In this document: one piece after another, positions 1-11,500 of the stretch
Numbering within the stretch: position 1 is the first letter of the stretch
How the letters are laid out: each line of letters starts with the position of its first letter
DNA from: Siniperca chuatsi
Lineage: Eukaryota; Chordata; Actinopteri; Centrarchiformes; Sinipercidae
NCBI RefSeq assembly: GCF_020085105.1
Contig: NC_058063.1
Coordinates: 15,059,762-15,123,761, forward strand
Direction of reading: 5' to 3'
Length of the DNA: 64,000 bases
Program-made: the position numbers and the translations under genes
The notes under the pieces: generated by a model
Told to the model about the DNA's origin: nothing
The model's input: the letters and a program-made list of their open reading frames with translations, nothing else
The model's database searches: none

Positions 1-120
1 TTAAAATGATAATTTAGCCTTAGAACATGTGACTGAGGAAAAAACAAGCCATCAAAATCACGGTTTATACAATACTAAAAGTTTACATGCAAAGTTTTTA
101 AAGGCAGTGTTTGCTCCAGA

Positions 121-3100
121 TCACTGAATGTCTGGGGCAGTGTGGATCCTGACCCTGTCGGGGCAACATTTCCTGTAAGACACCACAACTGCAGCCAGGA
201 GACACACAGCAGCAGTGATGCCGAGCGCTGCGGCTACAGCGAGCTCTGTAGGAGGTCTGAGGAGCGACCAGGTCCCGTTCTGGGCTGAAGTTAAAGTCTC
301 ATAGGGATCACTGACCAAGAAGCAAAAAAGTAACGTTAGTAGGAGTCACAGGTTACTATAAAGCAAGAGGATGCTTGTTTAAAGTCATACTCGCCTTGTG
401 GTAGAAGCAGGAAACGTAGTGACATCGTCTGAGGGAGGAGTAATGTCAGCGTACAGACAAAACCTCCTGTCAGGGCAGGAAACTAAGCCCTGGTATCCCT
501 TTATCTGAGGGTTACAAACAGGAAAGGCAGAAGAGATCATTTGATTACATTTCAAATGAGAACAGGGATCTGTTTGGTGCTGCATGTAGCATTTTTAAAC
601 ATCAGTATATCATTGTCACATCAGTTGTGATATATTAGTAAAATCCCTGTAAACAAATTCTGAATAGTGGAAAAAGAAATATATTTACTTGCAGCACCCT
701 GGTTTCCTTAATGTTGCACACTGTAACAAGCACTTAACAACTACACACCTACACCTTGTCCCCGATTAGATATTACATATTTATTCATATATTTACATTG
801 CACTATATCACAATATAATATTACTGTATTCATACTATATTGTTATTATTCTGATTTTATGAGCTTTATTCAGTTCACATGACCTTGACATCAATAAGAA
901 AAGCCAGGCTGGGCCCCTTGCCTTAGGGTTGGTTATTAAGTATGCTTTAGAATATCTCAGACGCAGTGGTTACCCCCACTGATTTACAGCATACTGTAGT
1001 TAATATGTTGTTTTGTCATGTTACCTGAATGGTGCCCCCTGCTGGACAGTCCACCCATTCAGAGCCAAACACCTGGATTTGGTACCTGTTCGGTCCAGTG
1101 CACCTGTGTTTGTAACAACGTCCCTCCACAGAGCTGCTGAACAAAAGAAACTGACTCTGGAGAGAGGTGGAGAAAGAAGAAATTCATGTTAAACAAAGGA
1201 AACAGTTGGTGACAAGCCCTCACATACATGCTCACACACCTGTCTGGTCAGGCTGGAGAAGAAGCAACGGCTGTCAAGGCCAAAGATCTCCCCGCTCCAG
1301 TCCTCTTCAGCTGACTTCCTGCCATTTTCCTCTTTCCAACATTCACTCTGGAGGACAAGAGGAGGAAAAAGAGTGAAAATGAGGTGCTGAAATGGTAATA
1401 AAATGGTACAGATTGCAAGTCATCGCATGAAAAATAGGGCTGATCCCATATTCTTGCTTTACATAGGTGGAAATCTAGAAGTCCATAGCACAGATGTGAA
1501 GAATGTACATCATTTTGGCCATTTTGAAAATAAGCAAAAAAGTGACATCAGGCAATGCAAAATGAGTAAAGCACAATTTCCTTTATTCTACAATCTGAAA
1601 GATATTGTTTGATGATAAGATGATTTTTAAAAAAATCACACGAGAGGATAAAAAATCTTACTCCATTTTTTAGGGGTTTATACACTCGACATCCCTCCAG
1701 GTATTGATCAGTCTGGCACTCCCCCTTGTGTAGGTGAAGATAATGACACCCAAATCCACTGAGAAGAAGGAATAAAGCAAACATTATGGAAATGTAGTGT
1801 GAAAAGAAAAAAGTGTGTTAAATTCCACTTAAAAACATAAATTGTTGTGTATAAAACAAATATAGAATTATTCTACCTGCTGGTGCAGAAAAAGGATGAG
1901 GACTTGTCCTGACAGGTTGACAGGGAACCAAACATGGCTCCCTCACCTGTAAAAACACACATTCATCATTAAATTTAATATTTTTTTCTCCTGCAAACAA
2001 TATTAAGAAGCACAAGTCAGGCTGTCTACCTTCCTGTTTGTAATGTCTTTGTAATTATCATGCAGATTTTACATGAATTTATACGATTACATTTAATATC
2101 TTCACACTCTTCTCCTACCGTTTCCCCAGACTAGACTCTGTGCCCGGCTCAGGCTTACAGCGTACCAGCCCGTATCCTGCAATGCAGCCAAGGTGACCGG
2201 GTCGATCCGGACTGTGGTCGAGTCCCCCAGCACTGCCGCCATGATGGAGCCCTGCAGCACCCGGGACTCCCAGTGCGAGGACACTCTGCCCGGAGGTGCA
2301 TCCTGAAGGAAGAAAGTGTAAAACATGTAAGGAGAGCACATGATAAATCTGAAAAAGTTGGAGCTGCTCAGTACCAGGTTCTCTAGCGGCCCTCCTAGCT
2401 CAGGGTCAGTGGATGCCAGGTGATCCTGCAGGGCTGAGATGACAGACGGGGTGTAAATCCTCATCTGGCCCGATCCATCAGAGTGAGTCACTTTGCCTCG
2501 AGGAGAACAACCAGCACCCACTGCAGCACAACTCAAAGAAAAACACATCAGAAGAACCATTTTCTAACCAATACATAGTCTTTAATGTGAGTTAGAATGT
2601 GCAGTAGACTCAAGGCATCCTTGCTTATTTTAGTCAAGATATTATATAGAATTTGGCCCATGATTAATTTCCCTTATTGTTAGCTCTAAGTTCTGTTTTT
2701 CCATTTCCAATATGTCTCGTCTGTTTTATGTGTTTATTTGTCTTATTATATTGTGTATTCAATTTATTTTTTGTACTTTTATTTGGCTGATTTTATTTGA
2801 TTGTAGGGCTGAAATGTTTTAATCTTTGTTTTCCCATGTAAAGCACACTGTAACCTTGTTTTGAATAGTTTATTTGGCTATTATCATTATTATTATTCAG
2901 CCACTTTTCACACATGTATATTGCTCTTTTTATGAAGCTCAAATTACTTGTTTTCTATCTGCAACTTTTCCATCTCTCTTACTTTTATTTCCTCATCCAG
3001 GCCTTCCATTGTAGCAAAGAAGATTCTTGATCTCAAAGTATTAAAAAAAAGTAACGTTTGGAAGACACAATTCAACTGTGCGGTTAAAGAGGGATGTATG

Positions 3101-5848
3101 TTGAGTAAGTAAACATAGTACAAGTAAAAAAGTTTGTACTATAATAACCCACAAGTAGATTCAGCTCATTTCACACCCGTTTCCATTTGGCTAAATTATA
3201 CTAAACAACAGGACAAATGAGGCAATTACACACTATTCTATAATAATGTTTAACCACATGATGTATTACAGTGACGTAAAAATATCAAAATGTGTTCAAA
3301 AACCATGAGAAGTGGAGGAACAGTCTCTCCAGGTCTGGAAGAGATCTTTAGAGAAGCCAAGTGCATGAAATAGCTCATGGATCACAGTCTGGAAAACAAA
3401 TGTGCATAAACACTCATTATATGTAAGTATTATTATTGTGTTTGTGAAAAAACAGAATTTCCCCAATAGGAATTAATAAAATACTTCTCATCCTGCTGCT
3501 ACTAGTGAGAGAAAACATTTCCCATATTCCCAAAGTACCATTATATGTTTCATTTTGTCAGACAACATTTTATAAAACTGCCTGTAATTAAAAGCTGCCT
3601 GAATATATTATCATTAATATTATTAATCGTACCTGGACAGTAGCCTGGTGGCTGTATGTGGCTCCTGTCAGTCTGTCCCTGCAGACGACCACCACCCCAG
3701 CCACAGGTCGGCCATGGGCGTCCGTCTGACATTGGACAGCGTAGGCCAACACGTTAGGCTGAGGGGTGAACACAGCAGAAGGAGGAGGGTAGTACGAGGA
3801 AAGTAACAGCAGTGAGTGACAGCTGCAAATACTTTTCATGAGTGCAGATCCCAGTGCAAGAGAAGAAACTTGACATTTGGTCCTAAGATAATAAAGGTGA
3901 ACTTATTAATCCAGCATATTTTATTTTAATATAAAAAATATGTTTTATTACTCTTTCAACCTATTACCTATTTGCTGTTGTAATAATCTGATGTTGGGAA
4001 ATGTTATCCAATGTACAGACAGTGATGCATTGTATGTTTTACTGCAGCTTTTGTAAGCAAATTTTAAAAACAGCACTTCCTAGAGAGACTTAAACTTAAT
4101 GAAAATAAAGGGGAAAAGATGTCATAATGCTGTCCACACTGTTTGGCAAGCGATCTCTGGGATTTGAGGGCAAAAAAAATGAAAGCAGTGAGTGTTCAAG
4201 ATGTGAAGGAATTAAAAGAAAATAAAAATATGAAGTGGTAATAGTGGTTTATTATTCTAAAAGGTCAAAACACAGTAAAGCCAGTCAGTTGTTATCGTAT
4301 TATTTTAGCCTTTTGTTTCTTTGTTTCTCTGTTTTATTCAGTTGTTTTATCGTAACTTTCCTGTTTTATAAGTGCTGTATAAACTATTTTCTTCAGAACA
4401 CTTCTCAGATATGTTTTAATATCAAAGATTTCAGTGTTTGATCTCAGCGGGTCTTTACCTCGGCTCTACACTTGTCAGTGGCCTGCACGTGGAGGTACAG
4501 CAGGAAGTCGGTGTCCGGGAGTCCAGCACCTTCAGGACGCAGAACAGTCCTGCGAGGTGAATCAGCCTCCTCGTAAATATCACATCCAGCCAGATGATCA
4601 TCTGGGATCTGTTGACAACAAGGATAACAATGCTTGACATATTTTGTCCTGTTCTTTCAGTGTACAGAAACATGCTGTCTATGTTTTTTCCAGCTTACCA
4701 CAGGAATACACTCCAAAATCATTCCGACTGATACTTACTGTCACATCCAGGCAGGTCTCAGATCTGTATTTGTTGTTGGCTCGACCACACCTGAAGGAAG
4801 AAAACTGGATCTTTTTAAATTCACTTTCATGATATCGCTCCTTCATTTAATAGAGCCCAGTGAAATGGGAAAAGATGGGTGATCAATTATCTACCTACTA
4901 TGCATTCTAAATGGTTATTATCATTATTTTAGCAAACATTTTAGTGCTGATATTTGTACTTATCTTGTTTTCAAAAGTGATGTGGAAGTTTGACTGTTCA
5001 TCAACTGCAAGACACCATGTTTGCTAAAAAGCTCACACCTCTAATTCTGGTGATTTTCATGTTGTAACATAAAGTTAAGTTTACATGATTCTCTATAATT
5101 AAAAAAAAGTTGATAAACTGGATAAACTGGACTACCAGGAAAATATATTGTCATGAAACTAAAACACACAAACCTGGTGATCATTTTAACTAAGATCATA
5201 TTAAAGATAAAGCAGATCCACATCTGGCCAAAGGAGCGTGTTTTAAGGATGTATATATACACACCTGTTGTTGTTGGCAGTACTTGAATTCCTCCAGAGA
5301 AACTTGCAGTATTTCTTGATGTCTCTGCTGAGCAGCAACGGACCTGGTACTCTGTTCACTATTGAAAGGTCAACAGTTCAAGATAGTACATGTTAGTCTG
5401 TGTGTGTGTGTGTGTGTGTGGTCTGTTTTTCACCTGACAGTAAAGAAGACACCATCTTCACAGCCTCCTCCACCGCTGCCTCCAGCCTTTGTTTCTCAGC
5501 TTCTGATAGGTTGTTGCTCTCTCTTGGAATCCAGGTCTGGATCCTGATTGGCTGTGGAGAGGCAGGAGTGGGCGGGACTATCTTTCTCAGGCTTCTCCTC
5601 TGTTTCACTGACAGGTCACGCGGAGGTGATGCCCTTCGTCCTGGATGCTTGGTCTGTTGCCCGGCCTGGGCTCGGAGTCTGGGCTCGTTGGGTGGGCCGT
5701 CTGGGTGGATGGTTGCAGCTCGGACCACCCTGGTCTGGGCCTGAACCTCATCAAAGATGCACTTCTGCAGGGCTCCGGGGAGCTCCACCACCACAACCAT
5801 TACAGCCAGCATCCCCACCCAGAGTCTCTGGGATGGAGGTAAAACCAT
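121..5848 (-). CDS. cirop: CIROP / leishmanolysin-like (M8) membrane metallopeptidase, complete
   Basis: Fourteen coding exons in transcript order: 5434-5848, 5265-5358, 4739-4790, 4459-4608, 3633-3758, 3304-3388, 2375-2520, 2119-2302, 1877-1946, 1662-1758, 1238-1347, 1025-1133, 395-579, 121-310. They sum to 2013 nt, a 670-residue protein. Residues 1-25 look like a signal peptide, followed by the family motif CIFDEVQ. The zincin site HELFH is at 283-287, a third ligand His at 366 (SHWES), and a Met-turn candidate at 377. A cysteine-rich region follows, then a transmembrane helix at about 629-652 and a short basic tail. Family knowledge: CIROP is expressed in ciliated left-right organizers and is required for laterality. 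The membrane anchor and the 14q11.2-type neighbours favour CIROP over its paralogue LMLN. Uncertain points: the donor at 3303 is weak (GTTTTT), the donor at 1237 (GTGTGA) was chosen by phase, and the last intron uses a GC donor. The start ATG at 5848 is the first Met before the hydrophobic leader. Confidence 0.9.
311..394 (-). other. GC-AG intron (last intron of cirop)
   Basis: On the minus strand the boundary reads AAG|GCGAGT, a perfect donor consensus except for C in place of T. The acceptor is TTGGTCAG. Only this donor leaves phase 2, which the next exon needs: it begins with T, giving AG+T = Ser, then Asp-Pro-Tyr. The nearby GT (CGA|GTATGA) leaves phase 0 and would read an immediate TGA. 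GC-AG introns are a known minor class. Confidence 0.75.
5399..5420. repeat. (TG)n microsatellite in cirop intron 1
   Basis: An uninterrupted TG dinucleotide run lies just inside the first intron of cirop, about 13 bases from the exon 1 donor. On the gene strand it reads (CA)n, a class sometimes linked to splicing modulation. Nothing here shows function. Confidence 0.9.
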
Positions 5849-7199
5849 AATTATAGCTGGAACCTATTTCAGGGTCACAGCAAGGAAGATTATTAGTTGT
5901 TGGACATTTTGGCTGAGGGGCTTTGCTAAGCTGCAGGTTTTTTCATGGCTGTTGTGGATCAAACTAACCTGTGTGACGGTGACACTTAAACTAATGTCCA
6001 ACAGCCTATAGAGCAGGGAAATGACAAGCACATTACAGTGAATTATATTCATTTATATCATACTAAGATGCAAAATATAAGGTTCCCAATTCCCTTTTTA
6101 ACGATTATTCCATGATTAAAGTCAACTTTCTCCTTTGTGTCACTTAATAAATGCATTGTAAAGTAGCCTATTTGGAGAAGCAAATGTAGAGCACACTGAG
6201 TTCACTTCCTTTGTATTTTTGTCTAAGTTTTAGTGACCTGGAAGGAGTTATATTCTACAACTAAACAACACATGGTTGACTTAATATATTAAAGTAAAAT
6301 TATAAAGTATTCAGCGTTTCCCCCAAGAGAACTGTATTTCCGGTTAGTATGTAGAAAGCTTTGCAGCAGCATTTATACCTTCATGTCGGAAAATAAAACT
6401 TACAGAAAATAAACAGTTAATGGAAAAAATTAAATACAAGCATTAGGAGGAACCAGAACTCATCACCTCAGTATTTTTACTGTCCTGGCTACAGCTATGT
6501 TTGTGTCTTGTGAGTAATGCGAGCTATTAAACCACTGAATGAAAAGATAACTTTGCCCAACTCAACAAAATATGAAACTACAGTAAATGCAGATAATACC
6601 AAAGCCAAGCAACATCAGTATTTTTAGCTTACCTATTTAATGGCCTAATCCTACATCGCATTTGCAGTGTTGTACACAGTACGCACATGTCAAATTACAG
6701 TTTGTTTTATCCAATCAGGAAAAATACAATTATATGGTGTACTTTTGAGAGACAATGAGGTCACTTTAAAAGTGGGTGTAATGTACTGGACTCAAAAAGT
6801 AGGATGCCGTGGGGTCCGCTTTGAATGGCTCTGCTATAAGGAATAAGGCCATGCATCTGCTGGAGCAGCTGTTAAATGTGGAGTGAATTTCAGCTCCACC
6901 AATCACTTTCCTGCAGCATTAAATCAAATGTATTCATTATAAGTAATTACCTTGTAGGCAAACGTGACCTCAGTCCATCAATGTAGTCTCAATTGCAACG
7001 CAAACCAGAGTGACCTGAACTTCCAGAACAACCACTGAAGAGCTCTCTCAGGAGTCTGAATTTCCATAGGACTTTTGAATACAAAGCACAATGCAATGAC
7101 CATGTCATCAGGTGTCAGGTGTCTTTTCCTTCCTGTATTTTGCTCACCCACCTAACCCCCAACACACACAAAACACACAATACCCAACACCTAAAAGTG
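5849..7199. other. Intergenic: cirop upstream region and lrp10 downstream flank
   Basis: AT-rich DNA between the cirop start codon and the proposed lrp10 poly(A) site. The cirop promoter and any 5' UTR exon should lie in the first part, but I see no clear TATA box, CpG island or splice-linked exon. No ORF with protein family similarity was found. Confidence 0.5.
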
Positions 7200-7212
7200 C
7201 AAATCGTTTAAT
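7140..7212 (-). terminator. Probable lrp10 polyadenylation site
   Basis: On the minus strand an ATTAAA hexamer (7212-7207) is followed at once by a strongly GU-rich stretch (about 7195-7145, rich in TGTGTT and TTGTGTG). This is the expected order of signal and downstream element. It would give lrp10 a 3' UTR of about 1.3 kb (7200-8505). No AATAAA was noticed on the minus strand between here and the stop codon, but the assignment is inference. Confidence 0.5.
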
Positions 7213-8505
7213 CTCAGCCACATTTTTACTTATATACAGTGAAGTTGACCGTAACAAACCATAAAATCACTTTCTCTCTTATTTACCTCATTACATTTCA
7301 AATTAAAAACTTCCGGCTACTCCACGACGACCATAATACATTCAACAAAGCAAAACAGAACAACTTAAGAGGGAAAAAAAGTTATTTGCTGAAATAAAAC
7401 CATAGAATTTACAATAATAAAAATGGCACACCACAAGTCTGTTGTGTCAAAATATGACAGAATGCGATCGATTCCCCTCAAGGGTTGAAGATTCAAGTTG
7501 AGGTTATTTTGTGAATACAGGGCCCCTTTCATCACTAGGGAGCCTCATCTTCCTGTGCACACCACACACACACATCTTAAAATCAGGCACCAAAGAGATT
7601 GTCTTTTGACACATTTGCTTTTGTAGATCACATACATTCACTTGGGAAGGGTACGTGTGTGTGTGTGTACTCAATACACACTGTTATGTTGCAATCAATG
7701 TGCACTAAAATAGGGATCCCAAAAAGTTATTGCCAGCTTGCAGAGTAGACATGCATTTTTTTTTCATGTTATAATAAAGCCACTGATGTGTCAATGCGTG
7801 CTATGATTTGAGAAAACATGTGCCTCCGTGTGTTTTGGTGTGCAGTGTGTATTTCAGGAATCATCGAAATTTCCTCGAGCCATCTACAACAAACTCCTAA
7901 AAAGGCACTTAAATAGGGGGAAAAAAAATTTTATAACTATCTGTGACATAACATGTGACTGAAGAAGTCACAGAAGTATGTGGAGACAATCCACTTCTAC
8001 AAAAATACTCCACTGTCTATGTAAGACTAAAATGCAAATGCATTCACACAGTTGCAGGCATACAAAACACAATATTTTCCATCATGTTATCTAAAAATGC
8101 TAATCATTCAATCTGACAGTAGCCTGCCTCAGTCTCTAGATAGGGAAGATTCTTCTGTGCAAAAGTTTACCTTCAATGTGCAGCCTAGCTTTAATTAAGT
8201 GCACATCCAATACTCATCTACACTTAATCTCAAACATACGCCGGCCATGCTTTTCGTCTAAAACTTATTCTTTCTCAAGGAGGTCTTTTAAAAAAAAAAA
8301 AAAAGGTTGATTCCATAAGTCAACAAATCCAACTCAAAGCAATTTCAAAAAAGGCACCAGACTTGCACAGTGAGGGTGAGTCTCGCCGTGGGCCACTCCT
8401 GTGCTTAAGTTCAAACAAATGTGGAAAGACTGGGTTTCAGTTATCATCAGTGAGTGAAGGAGATAAAGAAGGGATGAGGGGGTACTGGGTGGGTGAGGAA
8501 GTCAT

Positions 8506-11500
8506 TCAGGTGAGCATGGGTACGTCATCCTCTGAAGTGGTGTCTTCAGAAAGGGGGATAAGCAGCACCTCGTCATCTGAAGAGGAGGAGGAGGAGGAGA
8601 AAGAAGGGGAGGCGGACAGGGGCATGGAGTTGGTGGAGGAAGAGGGCGAAGCTCTGAACAAGGAGATACTCAGGCCCAGCGTGTGGAAGATGGAGGCCAG
8701 AGAGGGGCTGCTCGGGGGGACGGCGACAGGAGGAGTGTGGGGAGTGACCGAGGGTGGAGCTGGGGGAGCGTACGGAGGTGGAGGTGGCGAAGCGACAGGC
8801 GGCGGCAGTAGAGGAGGTGCTGCTTCCTGCTGCTGCTCTGAATGAGCCAACAAACCCAGTTTCTGAGGCACCGGCTGGTTGACCGCCTCCACAGCCGAAG
8901 AGGAGCTCGTGGGAGAGGAGTGAGCTGCTTCCTGACCAGATGGAGCAGCGTCTGACTGCTGCTGGCTGGAGCTTGACGCCTGACTCGGCCTGGAGGGAGG
9001 TCTAGGGATTAGACCCCACCTCCTCATGCGACGAACAGCCCGGCGGATGAATCGGGGTCTGCGTCTGCGGTGTGGGGAGTTGGCGGCATCCTGACGGAGG
9101 AGCTGGAGAATTCCCCTCAGAGAAAGAGACGAGGTCTGACAAGGAGGAGGATGTAAAGAAATGGAGAGTGGAAAAGAGCAAATCAGTTAAATACTTTCTT
9201 AAACTCTTGCTCTAGATCCTAAAGTGGTATTCAATCATTTTAAATGCCAAACGTAGTATTCCCAAATTCAGGGAACGAGTAGGTAGCTTGGCCAAATCCC
9301 TTCAGACAGAGCAGGCTTTGTTTCAGACACTTAATCCCTCCGCCTCCTCAGCTGTCCTCACCAACTCATAATAAAAGCACCTTAGTGTGAACCTGCATGG
9401 TAACAGCACATTAGCTCTATCTTAACACTACTTGTTATGGTCCTTTACGACTCTGGGGGAGCTGTTTGGCATTACCATGGCTTTAAGTGAGGGGTCTGAA
9501 TCCCACTGTAGTATGACATCACGGTACTGTAAGGTGCCACTAAATAAGTCTGTGTCAAGATTGAAGTTCAGCTTGGATGTAAGCAGCTGAGCTGGTGTGT
9601 ACAATATATTGGTATCAGTATCAGGTGATAATTTCTTAGAAATATGTAAACAAAACTAGGAGCCAATGTAAAAATCTAAAAAAAATATGCCCAAAATGTT
9701 GCAGTTTTCTTGTGGTGCTCTTGTCTCTCACCTCATTGGGGTTTTCTGTGGGGAAGTCCTCCACTGGGGGGATGATGCCCTGGGCAATCAGCTGACCGTA
9801 GGAGGGAGGAGCCTGCTGCTGGATTAGCTCAGCTTCCTGGCGGCTGATTGGAGCAAACAAGCTGCCAGAAAACAGACACATTTAGATGCAGTCACACACA
9901 CACTGCCACTTTGCTTTCGACTGTCAGCACACATCTGTCAGCAGATGCATATACAGTATACAGACCTTTATGATATATATATTTATCTTTTATAGCTAGC
10001 TTTTACAGTACATTACCACCAACAACTCACACCACACATTGTTTTTGTTATATGATAGTTCGTGTTTTCACTTCATAAAGATGCTGTACTTTGTTTGTTT
10101 TGTTTTGCTGACAAATTGCACGTGGGAAGCTGACAAGTTTACAACAACAACCTGGTAGTTCTAGTTCTAGTTCCTCTTATCATAAAGAGTGGAGTAGGGG
10201 CAGTACTGGCTGTGTTGTGAGAGGCTCTGCTATGTGTTTGAGAGGTTGTCTGGTAGTGTTGGCAACAACTGAAGCTAGTAGTAAGGAAAACAATCTCGTG
10301 ATTCACTATCTCAGATTATTGGCACAAAATCTGGTTGATGAATCACAAGAAATCCCTATTATGCTACATCAAAGGAGCAAAAAGATATAACAAAAGCTAG
10401 TGTCTGGAGAGCAAACATGCTTTGGTTACAGAACTGAAATTAAAAAATGATAATACAGTAGAAACTACAGGAGAACTGGTATTAAAGGATCAGTACTGAA
10501 TTTATGAATCCTTTGCTTACAGCTGAGATAAAATGTACTAAACAGTTACCTGTACTCCCTGGTCCTGAGTGAGTACAGTTTACAGGTGCAGCCCATGGCG
10601 ATAACCAGCAGAAGCCCACAGACCAAGCTGCCCACTGTTGCCGCGGTGATGACCTTGCGGGGCAGGATGACGGTGCAGTTGAGCTCGTCTGTTCCGTCCT
10701 TACAGTCGACCTGGCCGTCACAGCGCCAGCTCTCAAACACACACCTGCAGATGGGACAATGGGCCATTTGTGTGTTAGAGTGTCCAGGAATAAGTTACAT
10801 CCTGAAGGGTGCGTTATGAAGCGTTATAATCACACCACAAGACTGTAAACCAGCCTTCTGGCACATGATTATAAACTGTATTAGTATTAGACTATCTGAA
10901 AAGACGTTATGAATCATTTTGTAAGCTAATGTAAGAGCTGAAACAAGATATTTTATTCAATACATGCAGAAAATCAAACCATGGATTTTATTCAAATATT
11001 GTTTGGGGCTCATGAGCTGAGATTATATCTTAGTTTTTATTATATAGTAAACTTCTGCTTTATGTGTTTCCTCTAACTGGGTCAGATAAAAGTACTGAAT
11101 ACATGTTCAAGTGCAGACATTTTTCTTTAGTATGGGACCTAAACTAAATTTTAACTCTTAGACGGTCACATTTCTGCACACGCCCTCTGACTCACACACT
11201 TATAACCGCGTTATAACCAAGACACACCTTAACTAACCTGACCACAATGAAGACAAACCATTTTAGCTCATTTGGCAAAACAATCTCTATAAAAACAAAA
11301 CAATAGTAGCTAAAGAGCTCAAGAGAAGAATAAGCTTTAAACATCAACTTTTATGGAAAAATGGATGAGAAGTCCTTGATGTGCTCAGAATCGGTTCGAG
11401 GTTTGAAAACCGACAGCATCCATAACAAGTGAGCAAACGCAATCTGCTGATGAAGACCGTGTGATACGGCCCAAATCAACAGCTTCTAAATGGACCTTGA

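Noticed and set aside
5400-5850. Plus-strand ORFs of 65-114 codons
   Set aside because: Antisense of cirop exon 1, which contains the signal peptide and CIFDEVQ motif in a frame that joins correctly to exon 2.
8363-8845. 160-codon plus-strand ORF, Glu/Gly-rich
   Set aside because: It is the antisense of the last lrp10 exon. The minus frame encodes the conserved LRP10 tail, and the low-complexity composition explains the open opposite frame.
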